A stretch of DNA of 9,998 nucleotides from CAZVIK01 sp964627045 (GTDB lineage Bacteria > Acidobacteriota > Terriglobia > Bryobacterales > Bryobacteraceae), in the NCBI GenBank assembly GCA_964627045.1, contig CAZVIK010000149.1:1-9998 (forward strand), given 5' to 3'. The position numbers were made by a program, and so were the translations under genes. The notes beneath the pieces are model-generated. The model was given only the letters and a program-made list of their open reading frames with translations. It was not told the origin of the DNA and did not search any database. This document shows positions 1 through 6,732 of this stretch, in pieces; within the stretch, counting starts at the first letter, position 1, and each line of letters starts with the position of its first letter.

Positions 1-1342
1 GGTTGTGGTTGTTCAGGTCGCCGCGCGCGAGCCAGACGGCGGCTTCCGGCCCGCCGGCCTGCAGCAGAGCGGCCACCGCGCCGGCAGCCTCCTCCGAATC
101 GGCGGCCGTCACGCCCGTCTTGCCGTAGTAGTAAGTCAACGGCGTCAGCGACAGGCGCGGAACCGCTAATACTGGCACGCCGGGAGCCGCCGTGCGCCGA
201 AGGTAGGCCACCGCGCTCCGCCAGTCCTGGAAGCCGAAGGTTTCGGTTCCGGCCCGCGCGATGAACGCGGCTCCGGTCGCGACGTAGGCGAGCATCGCCG
301 CGACCAAGGCCAGTCTCGCCACTCGCGCCTGCGCGGCGAATACGGCCACCGCCGCTCCGGCCAACACGCAGGTCAACGGGAACACGCCGATTCCGTGCCG
401 GTAAGCCAAGTAAGGAAGCGTTGACAGCAGAAAGCCCGTGATGCTCACAAGCGCCGCCAGCATCACGATCGCCAGCGCCCAGAATCCGGGCCGGTTCTTC
501 CGGAACAGCGCGATCGCCCCCAGCGCCTGCAATGGGCACCAGATTGCCAAGGCCGCCAGGTTCCCCATCGACAACGGCCCCAGGTACATCCCTGCCAGCG
601 CCGCGGCGGACCCGAACCGGAACACGCCCGTCACGTCCGGCGGCCTGGACTGAGCCCCCGTCGAAACGTACCAGGCCGTCGCCGCCGCCGCCAACAACAA
701 CGCCGCGCCCGCCGTGGCCAGGGAGCGGTAACCGCGCCGCCCGCCCGAGGCCGCCTCGCGATGCACCAAGTAGGCCGCCGCCGCCAGTTGTGCGGCCAGG
801 TGGAACAGGAACAGAGAATGCGTCGCCAGTCCTGCCAGCGCAAAGGCCACGTACCCAGCCCAATCGCGCGCGCGCCCGCACCGCGCCGCCCTCCAGAGAA
901 ACAGCGTCGAAACCACCGACTCCAGCGCCAACAACGAATACGCGTTGGCATCGACGAAATAGCGGAACATGCCGGGCGTCAACGCATAGAAGAACGCGGC
1001 TGCGGTTCCGGCCGCCGCGCCTGCCAACTCCCGTCCCAGCAGGAACACCGCCAGCACCCCCAGCGCGCCGAAGACGGCCGAGGCCAGCCGCAAGATCGTC
1101 TCGTCCGGCCGGATCTGCAACAGGTGGTGGGCCAGGACGAAGTAAAGCGGCGGATAGGGCCGGATTTCCCGCGCCGTCTCCATGACGGCGGCGTAGGTCT
1201 TCTGGCTGGCGATCTCATAGGTATGGGATTCGTCCAGCCAGACCGAGTGCCCCATGCGTTGGGTCGCCGCAACGAAGATCCCCACCGAGAGCGCCAGCAC
1301 CGCCACGGCGCTCCACCGCGCGGCGCCGGCGGCCGTCGTCAC
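1..1342 (-). CDS. GT39-like (ArnT/PMT-type) membrane glycosyltransferase, 3' end outside window
   Basis: The minus-strand frame is open for 447 codons from a GTG at 1342 to the window edge, so the C-terminus is missing. The N-terminus is a membrane segment (about residues 11-26). It is followed by WLDES at 35-39, the acidic loop typical of GT39/GT-C enzymes, and by the PYPPLYF motif at 62-68. Several Ala/Leu/Val-rich membrane segments follow to about residue 365. After that comes a more soluble stretch with QDWRSAVAYLRR, as in the extracytoplasmic tail of this family. By family knowledge such proteins transfer a sugar from a polyprenyl-phosphate donor to lipid A, protein or glycan outside the inner membrane; the substrate cannot be read from sequence. 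The start GTG overlaps the manA stop (GTGA), implying translational coupling, with a G-rich Shine-Dalgarno-like run inside the manA end. The coupling to manA fits, but does not prove, a mannose-type donor. Confidence 0.85.
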   Translation of the reverse strand, partial: MTTAAGAARWSAVAVLALSVGIFVAATQRMGHSVWLDESHTYEIASQKTYAAVMETAREIRPYPPLYFVLAHHLLQIRPDETILRLASAVFGALGVLAVFLLGRELAGAAAGTAAAFFYALTPGMFRYFVDANAYSLLALESVVSTLFLWRAARCGRARDWAGYVAFALAGLATHSLFLFHLAAQLAAAAYLVHREAASGGRRGYRSLATAGAALLLAAAATAWYVSTGAQSRPPDVTGVFRFGSAAALAGMYLGPLSMGNLAALAIWCPLQALGAIALFRKNRPGFWALAIVMLAALVSITGFLLSTLPYLAYRHGIGVFPLTCVLAGAAVAVFAAQARVARLALVAAMLAYVATGAAFIARAGTETFGFQDWRSAVAYLRRTAAPGVPVLAVPRLSLTPLTYYYGKTGVTAADSEEAAGAVAALLQAGGPEAAVWLARGDLNNHN

Positions 1343-2157
1343 GCCCGCCCGCCCCCGGGAATGTATGCCCGCAACAGCGACGCCCTGGGTGCCGCCGCAA
1401 TCTCGATCCCTTCCCCGCCCGCCGGCACGTGCCACACCTGGCCCGCCGTCATCGCCTCGCCCGCCATCCGTCCGGCTCCGTCCACCACCACAAGGACTTC
1501 GGGCGTCGCCGCCGGCGCCCGCAAGGCCGTTCCCGCGATCTCCAGCCGCTCCACGGCGAACCCCGCGCAACTCGCCAGCAGAGGGCCTTCGCCCTTCGAG
1601 GGCCCCGCGTACCGGTCGAGCGCCGCCACATCCAGCGCCCGCTCCAGGTGCAACTCGCGCCCGCGTCCGTAATCGTAGAAGCGGTAGGTTACCGGGCTTG
1701 GCTGCTGGATCTCGCAGACCGCGATTCCCGCGCCCAGCGTGTGCACAGTGCCCGCCGGCACAAAGTACACCTGCCCGGCCTCGACCGGCCACCATTGCAG
1801 CAGCCCTTCGATTTCGCCCGTGAGCGCCGCCGCGCGCGCCCGCTCCCGCGAGAGCGGCTCGCGGAATCCCGCCGCCAGCCTGGCGCCCGGCTCGGCCGCC
1901 AGGACGTACCACATCTCGTCTTTGCCCGGCTGTCCTTCGTGACGCCACGCGTACTCGTCGCTGGGATGCACCTGCACGGACAGTTTTTCCGAAGTAAACA
2001 GAAACTTCACGCGCACCGGCGGCGCGCCCTCCTCCGGCTCGGCAAACGTCACTTCGCCGATCTTGCCGGACGCCTCCGGAAACCAGGGCGCCAGGCTCCG
2101 CGCCCCCCATATCTTCTCCTCGAACGAGGCCCGCAGTCGCACCGGCCCGTGCTTCAT
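1339..2157 (-). CDS. manA: Class I mannose-6-phosphate isomerase (short, bacterial type)
   Basis: This 272-residue protein should interconvert mannose-6-phosphate and fructose-6-phosphate in the cytoplasm using a metal ion. The cupin metal site is visible: LSVQVHP at 59-65 gives Gln62 and His64, KDEMWYV at 79-85 gives Glu81, and VPAGTVHTLG at 133-142 gives His139. QQPSPVTYRFYDYGR (151-165) matches the conserved QQ...TYRxYD segment. The C-terminal domain is a second cupin-like fold. It is somewhat shorter than Bacillus-type ManA (about 315 residues) but has the whole active site, so it is probably functional. The ATG at 2157 overlaps the upstream aminotransferase stop as ATGA, and AAGGAA lies just upstream as ribosome site. 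The frame stays open far upstream, but only by chance through neighbouring genes. The downstream gene is a coupled GT39-like transferase, suggesting a role in supplying mannose precursors for glycan. Confidence 0.9.
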   Translation of the reverse strand: MKHGPVRLRASFEEKIWGARSLAPWFPEASGKIGEVTFAEPEEGAPPVRVKFLFTSEKLSVQVHPSDEYAWRHEGQPGKDEMWYVLAAEPGARLAAGFREPLSRERARAAALTGEIEGLLQWWPVEAGQVYFVPAGTVHTLGAGIAVCEIQQPSPVTYRFYDYGRGRELHLERALDVAALDRYAGPSKGEGPLLASCAGFAVERLEIAGTALRAPAATPEVLVVVDGAGRMAGEAMTAGQVWHVPAGGEGIEIAAAPRASLLRAYIPGGGRA

Positions 2158-3344
2158 CGTTCCGATTCCTTCAGAAAACGCTCCAGGCGCTCCAACCCAC
2201 GCTCCAATTCGCGGCGCGATACCGCGAAGGTGATCCGCAGATGATCCCCGGTCCCGAACGCCTCGCCCGGAATCGCCGCTACGCCCGCCTCCTCCAGCAG
2301 CCGCGCGGCCAGCGTCATGGTATCGGCGATGCCCCGCGCAGCCATCGCCTCGCGTACGTTCGGATACAGGTAAAACGCGCCCCGCGGCCGGTGGCAGCGC
2401 ACGCCGGGGATCTTCCGCAGCCAGGCCAGCGCGAAGTCGCGCCGCTCGCGGTATTCGGCCAGCATCTCTTCGCGGAACTCCTGTCCGCCCCGCAGAGCTT
2501 CCACCGCCGCCTTCTGCGCCACGCTGTTCGGGTTCGAGGTCGATTGGCTCTGCAACTTCGCCGCCGCCGCGGCCACCTCCGCCGGCCCCAGCACGTAGCC
2601 GATACGCCAGCCGGTCATGGCGTAGGTCTTCGACAGCGACCCGGCCACGATCACCGTATCCTTGGCTCCCGCCACCGACGCCGCCGAGAATGGCTCGCCA
2701 TCGTAGACCAGGTGCGAGTAGCACTCGTCGGAGAGCACCCAGACGCCCCGCGCCGCCGCCATCCGCACGATCCGCTCCCACTCCTCGGGTCCGATGACCG
2801 CGCCCGACGGGTTGCACGGCGAATTCACCACGATGGCGCGCGTCTTCGCCGTCAGCGCCCGTTCGATCGCCGCCGCCGTGATGGCGAAATCTCCCTGTTC
2901 GCTCGCCGGCGCCGGTACCGCCACCCCGCCGCAGTAGATGGCGATGTCGCGGAACGTCACCCAATAGGGAACCGGGATCACCACCTCGTCGCCCGGATCG
3001 ACGATCGATTGCAGCACGTTGAACAGTGCGTGCTTCCCGCCGGCCGATACCGTGCACTCGCCCGGCTTGTAGCGAGTTCCGAAATCCGCCGCGTGCCGTT
3101 CGCAGATGGCGCGCCGCAATTCCTCGGTGCCCCCCGCCGCCGTGTAGCGCGTGAAGTTCTCCTCGATGGCGCGCACCGCGGCCCGCTTGATGTGCGCCGG
3201 CGTGGGCGCGTCCGGCTCGCCCGCGCCCAGATCTGCGATGTCCCGGCCCGCGGCCCGGAGCCGGGCGGCGTCGGCCACCACCTTCATCGTGGCCGAAACC
3301 TCCAAACGGGAGATGCGCCGCGACAACTGGATGGGATTCGGCAT
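2154..3344 (-). CDS. Pyridoxal-phosphate aminotransferase, class I/II (aspartate aminotransferase-like)
   Basis: This full-length 396-residue fold-type I aminotransferase has the expected motifs. NSPCNPSGAV (174-183) is the cofactor/substrate Asn loop. SDECYSHLVYDG (205-216) carries the Asp that pairs with the pyridine nitrogen. GSLSKTYAMTGWRIGY (235-250) has the Schiff-base lysine at 239. HLRITFA (368-374) holds the Arg that binds the substrate alpha-carboxylate. The SKTYAMTGWRIGY form is typical of subgroup Ib aspartate aminotransferases, which move the amino group between aspartate and 2-oxoglutarate. Some members also act on prephenate or other acids, so the exact substrate is open and I give no symbol. 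It starts 6 bp after the coaD stop with only a weak ribosome site (CGGA), so it is probably co-translated. Its stop overlaps the manA start by 4 bp. Confidence 0.88.
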   Translation of the reverse strand: MPNPIQLSRRISRLEVSATMKVVADAARLRAAGRDIADLGAGEPDAPTPAHIKRAAVRAIEENFTRYTAAGGTEELRRAICERHAADFGTRYKPGECTVSAGGKHALFNVLQSIVDPGDEVVIPVPYWVTFRDIAIYCGGVAVPAPASEQGDFAITAAAIERALTAKTRAIVVNSPCNPSGAVIGPEEWERIVRMAAARGVWVLSDECYSHLVYDGEPFSAASVAGAKDTVIVAGSLSKTYAMTGWRIGYVLGPAEVAAAAAKLQSQSTSNPNSVAQKAAVEALRGGQEFREEMLAEYRERRDFALAWLRKIPGVRCHRPRGAFYLYPNVREAMAARGIADTMTLAARLLEEAGVAAIPGEAFGTGDHLRITFAVSRRELERGLERLERFLKESER

Positions 3345-3350
3345 GGCGCG

Positions 3351-3845
3351 TTATCCGCGGCGGGGCATCCGGCTCTTCAGTCTCTCGGCCACCACGGGCG
3401 GCACCAGCCCGCTCACATCGCCCCCCAGGGCGAACACCTGCTTCACCAGCCGCGAACTCAGAAACGAATACGCTTCGTTCGCCATCAGGAACACGGTCTC
3501 GATGCCGGGCGAAAGCCGGCTGTTCATCAGCGCCATTTGCAGTTCGTACTCGTAATCGGAAATCGCGCGGATGCCGCGCAGCAGGACGCGCGCGTTTTTG
3601 CGCGCGGCATAGTCCACCAGCAACCCGCTGAAGGAATCCACCTCGACGTTGGGGAACCCGCGCACCGATTCGCGCAGCATCTCCACCCGGTCTTCCACCG
3701 AGAACAAGGGCGGGTCCTTGGTGGCGTTTTCGAGCACGGCCACCGTCAGGCTGCGGAACATGCGCGACCCCCGGGCCACCAGGTCCAGGTGCCCGTTGGT
3801 GATAGGATCGAACGAGCCGGGATACAGCGCGGTTATGTTTTGCAT
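3351..3845 (-). CDS. coaD: Phosphopantetheine adenylyltransferase
   Basis: CoaD joins 4'-phosphopantetheine and ATP to form dephospho-CoA, the penultimate step of coenzyme A synthesis, in the cytoplasm. The 164-residue product has the usual length. It shows the nucleotidyltransferase signature near the start, YPGSFDPITNGH (residues 8-19, with TNGH as the (H/T)xGH motif). It also has the family segments LLRGIRAISDYEYE and SSRLVKQVFALGGDVSGLVP. I chose the ATG at 3845 because the conserved beta-strand (ITALYPGSFDP) begins three residues later, as in characterised CoaD. An in-frame ATG at 3890 would add 15 residues with no family counterpart and would overlap the AT-rich promoter-like stretch. 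It lies 78 bp after the pentaheme cytochrome gene, the widest gap in this six-gene run, so it may have its own promoter. Confidence 0.95.
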   Translation of the reverse strand: MQNITALYPGSFDPITNGHLDLVARGSRMFRSLTVAVLENATKDPPLFSVEDRVEMLRESVRGFPNVEVDSFSGLLVDYAARKNARVLLRGIRAISDYEYELQMALMNSRLSPGIETVFLMANEAYSFLSSRLVKQVFALGGDVSGLVPPVVAERLKSRMPRRG

Positions 3846-3887
3846 CGGTGCGGCGCGCCCCGGACACTCGGCCGCGACGCGACATCC

Positions 3888-3903
3888 CATTATCTTAACT
3901 TAC
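3888..3903 (-). promoter_or_regulatory. Candidate -10 region for coaD
   Basis: The only AT-rich patch in the 78-bp gap between the pentaheme cytochrome and coaD reads GTAAGTTAAGATAAT on the minus strand. It ends in GATAAT, five of six matches to the sigma-70 -10 box. Transcription would begin roughly 35-40 nt before the coaD ATG at 3845. No convincing -35 hexamer lies at 16-18 bp; TTGAAG upstream is about 28 bp away. Only the -10 half is therefore supported, and this could be a chance AT-rich patch. Confidence 0.28.
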
Positions 3904-3923
3904 CGCGCCCGCCCGTCCCGCCT

Positions 3924-5537
3924 TCAACGCGCCGACGCCGACGCCGACGCCCGCGCCAGCGTCACCGCCGATTCCTTCGCCGCCCCGGCATAGTAGCCCA
4001 CCATACGGCGCGGCTCGGCCGCGTCGTAGCGGCGCAGGTTCTCGGCCCATCGGTACGCGATGCTCTGGTAGCGCAATTCGGCGGTCACCTGGAACGGGCC
4101 CTGGGCCCCGTCCACCGCCACCGAATACCGCACGCGGTCGCCGCCTCCGGCGAAATCGGCATCCTCCAGCGCCCCTCCGGCCACGGCGATCTCCTTGTCC
4201 GCCGTCCTCTTGTCGAACCCGCGCGGCAGCAGCCGGTTGTCCTTTAGATACCGGACGGCGGCAAGTAGCCCCGTCGTCACGCCGCCGTCGGCGCCGCCGA
4301 GCACCGCCTCGTAGATCTGCACCTGGTCCGGCGTGCGGATCTCGGCGTAGTGCGGCTCGAAACGCGACCCGTCGGCGTCGTTGTCGTTGCCTTGGATGGC
4401 GCCGTCCTCGCGCACGCCGCCGGACTCGAACACCGTCCGGCCGCCGGCGTCTTTCACCGTCACGTGCAGCCACACCCGCCGCGAGGGATACGCCGTCGGC
4501 AGCTTGTGCCCGCCCAGGTTCTCGATGACGGCCTCGGCCTCCAGCCGCCCGCCCCGAACCTCCACGCGCTCCAGGCTCAACCGCGCGCTCTCGCTCCCCA
4601 GGTGTCTCACCGTGCGCTCGGCCGCCGCGCTCAACTCCTGCGGCAGCGATTCGACCGCCAATTCACCCCGGTGACGGTTGAGCAGCCGCTGCATCAGGAA
4701 GTTCCCGCCGACGAACTCGTGCCGCGCCACACCCGGCCTCGGCTCGCCCTGCACGCTCGTGATGGCGGCATCCTCGCCCACCGGCGGCATGTGGCAGGAT
4801 TGGCAGCTCCGCGCGGTCCGGTATTCGCTGTGCAGCCACTCTTGGTAGGGAACCTGCTCGGGTAACTCGCCGATCTCCTTGCCGCCCGGCCCCAGCGCCT
4901 TGGTCAGCAGCGTATGGCATGTCGCGCACATCTCGCTCTCGCGGATATGGGCCGATTCGGCCGGCGTGAAGCCCCCGGTCGAGCTGCGCATGATGCGCCT
5001 GTGGCCCGCGTCCGGCGCGTACGGCCCGTATTCGACCCGCTCGCCCTGCGCGTTCGCGCCTCCGATGACGAACCCTCCGACGTAGCTCTCCCGCGTCCCC
5101 AGCTTCTCCTTGCCGATCTGGTGGCACAACGAGCAGGACACGCCGTCGGCCGCCATTCGGTCCTCCGGCAGAAAATTCAGATGCCGGAAGACCTCGCCCT
5201 CGTGGCCCGCCGCCAGGGCCACGGTGCGCGCCATGGGCATGTGGCAAATGGAGCACTCGCCCTCGATCGCCGCTTTCGCATCGGGATGGTCGATGGTCTC
5301 CCGCCGCACGCCGGCCTGCCAATAGGGATCGCGCGCCGAGTTGGCCATCATCGTGGGCCGCCACGCCGTCCCGAGCGACACGTCTTCGCCCGCCCGCGTG
5401 GCCATCCCGTTGTGGCAGGCCACGCAGCGGTCCGACGTCTGGAACGCCGGCGCGCCCGCGCCCGTCTTGGTTTCCGCGCTCCAGGCCGCCCACATCGCCG
5501 CCGCCGCGGGTATGAGTACCACCAGCCTCTTGGTCAT
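3924..5537 (-). CDS. Exported pentaheme c-type cytochrome (cytochrome c554-like) with C-terminal beta domain
   Basis: This 537-residue protein has an N-terminal signal-like segment (residues 1 to about 21, MTKRL then Ala/Val/Leu/Trp). It has five CxxCH heme sites, beginning at Cys38, Cys95, Cys135, Cys204 and Cys245. Two are extended CHMP motifs (99-101, 249-251). Many other histidines (for example 84, 112, 119, 179, 197, 236) could be distal ligands. The heme-spacing style resembles the cytochrome c554/c-prime family. From about residue 315 there is a heme-free, strand-rich domain with GHKLPTAYPSRR (343-354), a motif I associate with multiheme cytochromes of this kind. Its role is electron transfer outside the inner membrane; the partner is not shown by sequence. 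The ATG follows the previous gene's stop by 1 bp, with a ribosome site inside that gene, so the two are co-translated. The product ends in an odd Ala-Ser tail (SASASAR). Confidence 0.85.
   Translation of the reverse strand: MTKRLVVLIPAAAAMWAAWSAETKTGAGAPAFQTSDRCVACHNGMATRAGEDVSLGTAWRPTMMANSARDPYWQAGVRRETIDHPDAKAAIEGECSICHMPMARTVALAAGHEGEVFRHLNFLPEDRMAADGVSCSLCHQIGKEKLGTRESYVGGFVIGGANAQGERVEYGPYAPDAGHRRIMRSSTGGFTPAESAHIRESEMCATCHTLLTKALGPGGKEIGELPEQVPYQEWLHSEYRTARSCQSCHMPPVGEDAAITSVQGEPRPGVARHEFVGGNFLMQRLLNRHRGELAVESLPQELSAAAERTVRHLGSESARLSLERVEVRGGRLEAEAVIENLGGHKLPTAYPSRRVWLHVTVKDAGGRTVFESGGVREDGAIQGNDNDADGSRFEPHYAEIRTPDQVQIYEAVLGGADGGVTTGLLAAVRYLKDNRLLPRGFDKRTADKEIAVAGGALEDADFAGGGDRVRYSVAVDGAQGPFQVTAELRYQSIAYRWAENLRRYDAAEPRRMVGYYAGAAKESAVTLARASASASAR
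3931..3951. repeat. Short hexamer repeat at end of pentaheme cytochrome gene
   Basis: Three tandem copies of GCCGAC on the plus strand, plus a partial fourth, encode the alternating Ser-Ala residues at the C-terminus of the pentaheme cytochrome. The unit is a multiple of three, so gain or loss of copies would only change tail length. It sits just before the stop codon at 3924-3926. Confidence 0.6.
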
Positions 5538-5538
5538 C

Positions 5539-6651
5539 TCATCTCCACCCGTCCAGAACGCCGCCGTCGAAGGTGTCCCACAGCAGGTAGAACAGGAACT
5601 GCGTCGTTCTCGGCCCGAAGTGGTTCACCGGCAGCTTCACGCCGAAGTTGGCGCGTATGTGCTGCCGTTTGCTCAGCGTCACCTGGAACTGCGGCACCAC
5701 GTCCCAGTTGACGCGCTCCCCGGTGACCAGTTCCCTGTCGGCGAGCAACTCCACCATCGGCGACCACATCCTCGCCAGTCCGCCGTCGCGCGCCAGCGTC
5801 TTGCCGAACACCGTCCTCCAGAACACCGCGCGGTTGGCGTCCCCGGTATGCGTGGGCAACTCCACGCCGCTCTGGAATTGCAGGAAGCTCCCGCCCGGCA
5901 GCGCCTGCCCGTAGCTGGCGAAGCTCTCCACCACCGTGACGCCCTTCCCCATGCCGCGCGCCGCGTTCCCGGTGGGCCAGATGACCTCTCCAGCCAGACT
6001 CAGAATCGATCCGCTCCGCAGGCTCGCGAACACCACACGCTTGTAGCCGGTCACCAGGTCGCCCGAGCCGCCCTGCCAGCCCGCCGCGCCCGGCTTCTGG
6101 AACTTGAACGGCAGGCTCACGTCCAGTTGGCCCCGCGCGCCCAGCCGCTTCTCGTAGACCACCTTGTCGGTGAACCCCGCGTCACCCTCCGCGTTGAGCG
6201 CGAAGTCCATCACCATCTCGTCTTCCGGGAAGGCCTTCTCGGTCACCAGCGCGCGCGGGAAGTTCAGGTTGCCGTGCGGCCAGGCCGGTTCGCGGCAGAA
6301 TCCGCGAACGTAGTCCATCACCGCCGCAATTTCCTCCGCGCTCAGCGATTCCCGGAACGACGGCATGATCTGGGAGAACCCGCGCGCCGGCCCGCCGTTG
6401 TGAACGATCGCGCTCCAGAACCGGTCCGGTTCCCGCGCCGTCGCCACGCAATCGGTGAAATCCGGGAACGTGGGCGGCGGCTCGAAGCCGCGCAGCGCGT
6501 CCGGCGCCCCGCGCCCGTCGGCGCCATGGCACGCCGCGCACGTGGTCCGGAAGATGTCCCGCCCGTTCTTCTTGTTCGCTTGGCCGGCCTGTCCCCACGC
6601 TGTCACTCCCAGCAAGGCCACTGCCGCCAGAATTGCCGCCGCTCGTCGCAT
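5539..6651 (-). CDS. Monoheme c-type cytochrome fused to a C-terminal beta-barrel-like region
   Basis: This 370-residue exported protein has a signal peptide (residues 1 to about 20, MRRAAAILAAVALLGVTAWG). It is followed by a class I cytochrome c domain of about 100 residues: TTCAACH with heme cysteines 38 and 41 and His42, and IMPSF with Met96 as likely sixth ligand. Two extra cysteines (68 and 119) could form a disulfide in this domain. From about residue 140 to the end there is no heme site. That stretch alternates polar and hydrophobic residues in strand-length blocks separated by Gly/Asn/Asp turns (for example GDLVTGYKRVVFAS, GSILSLAGEVIWPTGN, SFLQFQSGVELPTHTGD). This looks like the MetA/transporter-type outer-membrane barrels. 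The barrel call is inference from pattern; the cytochrome call is firm. It is the first gene of the minus-strand run and ends 1 bp before the pentaheme cytochrome start. A soluble beta domain is the alternative. Confidence 0.78.
   Translation of the reverse strand: MRRAAAILAAVALLGVTAWGQAGQANKKNGRDIFRTTCAACHGADGRGAPDALRGFEPPPTFPDFTDCVATAREPDRFWSAIVHNGGPARGFSQIMPSFRESLSAEEIAAVMDYVRGFCREPAWPHGNLNFPRALVTEKAFPEDEMVMDFALNAEGDAGFTDKVVYEKRLGARGQLDVSLPFKFQKPGAAGWQGGSGDLVTGYKRVVFASLRSGSILSLAGEVIWPTGNAARGMGKGVTVVESFASYGQALPGGSFLQFQSGVELPTHTGDANRAVFWRTVFGKTLARDGGLARMWSPMVELLADRELVTGERVNWDVVPQFQVTLSKRQHIRANFGVKLPVNHFGPRTTQFLFYLLWDTFDGGVLDGWR
5543..5549 (-). promoter_or_regulatory. Ribosome binding site of pentaheme cytochrome
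   Basis: GGTGGAG lies 5 nt before the ATG at 5537 and inside the last codons of the monoheme cytochrome gene (Gly-Trp-Arg-stop). It supports both the chosen start and translational coupling of the cytochrome pair. Confidence 0.7.
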
Positions 6652-6656
6652 CCAGT

Positions 6657-6663
6657 CTCTCCC
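6657..6663 (-). promoter_or_regulatory. Ribosome binding site of monoheme cytochrome
   Basis: GGGAGAG is 5 nt upstream of the ATG at 6651. The signal peptide begins at this ATG. The frame remains open for another 185 codons upstream, through the opposite-strand flavin reductase gene, so this site is what fixes the start. Confidence 0.72.
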
Positions 6664-6721
6664 GCCCTCAGGCAACGGCCACAGATTACCAAACTGCCGG
6701 GCATGAGGGGTACACTCGGGT

Positions 6722-6726
6722 GGGAG
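6722..6726 (+). promoter_or_regulatory. Ribosome binding site of flavin reductase-like gene
   Basis: GGGAG is 6 nt before the ATG at 6733. It favours this start over the in-frame ATG at 6703, which would add ten residues with no family match. Confidence 0.72.
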
Positions 6727-6732
6727 CCCGCC

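Larger units (their letters stand above)
6652..6732. promoter_or_regulatory. Divergent intergenic control region between cytochrome run and flavin reductase
   Basis: These 81 bp separate two divergent genes and so should hold promoters for both. On the plus strand TTACCA (6686-6691) and TACACT (6711-6716) are separated by 19 bp, a poor but possible promoter. It would leave almost no leader before the ribosome site. On the minus strand TAATCT (6683-6688) is a possible -10 with no clear -35. CCCTCA (6665-6670) and TGAGGG (6704-6709) form an inverted repeat with arms 33 bp apart. A smaller TGCC-G-GGCA palindrome (6695-6703) lies between the arms. The region being regulatory is likely by position; each motif alone is weak. 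Confidence 0.4.

Noticed and set aside
2158..3885. Minus-strand frame continuous with manA that would give an 848-residue fusion protein
   Set aside because: The upstream 575 codons run through the aminotransferase and coaD genes in another frame and give low-complexity Arg/Gly/Ala sequence without domains. The manA ATG at 2157 has a ribosome site and starts the family homology.
2241..4247. 668-codon plus-strand open frame
   Set aside because: It lies opposite the aminotransferase, coaD and the cytochrome gene, is rich in Arg, His and Pro and has no motif. This is a typical shadow in GC-rich DNA.
5341..6732. Long plus-strand extension in frame with the flavin reductase gene
   Set aside because: It is antisense to the monoheme cytochrome gene and to the 5' end of the pentaheme cytochrome gene, with no recognisable domain. 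The ribosome site and family start both point to 6733.
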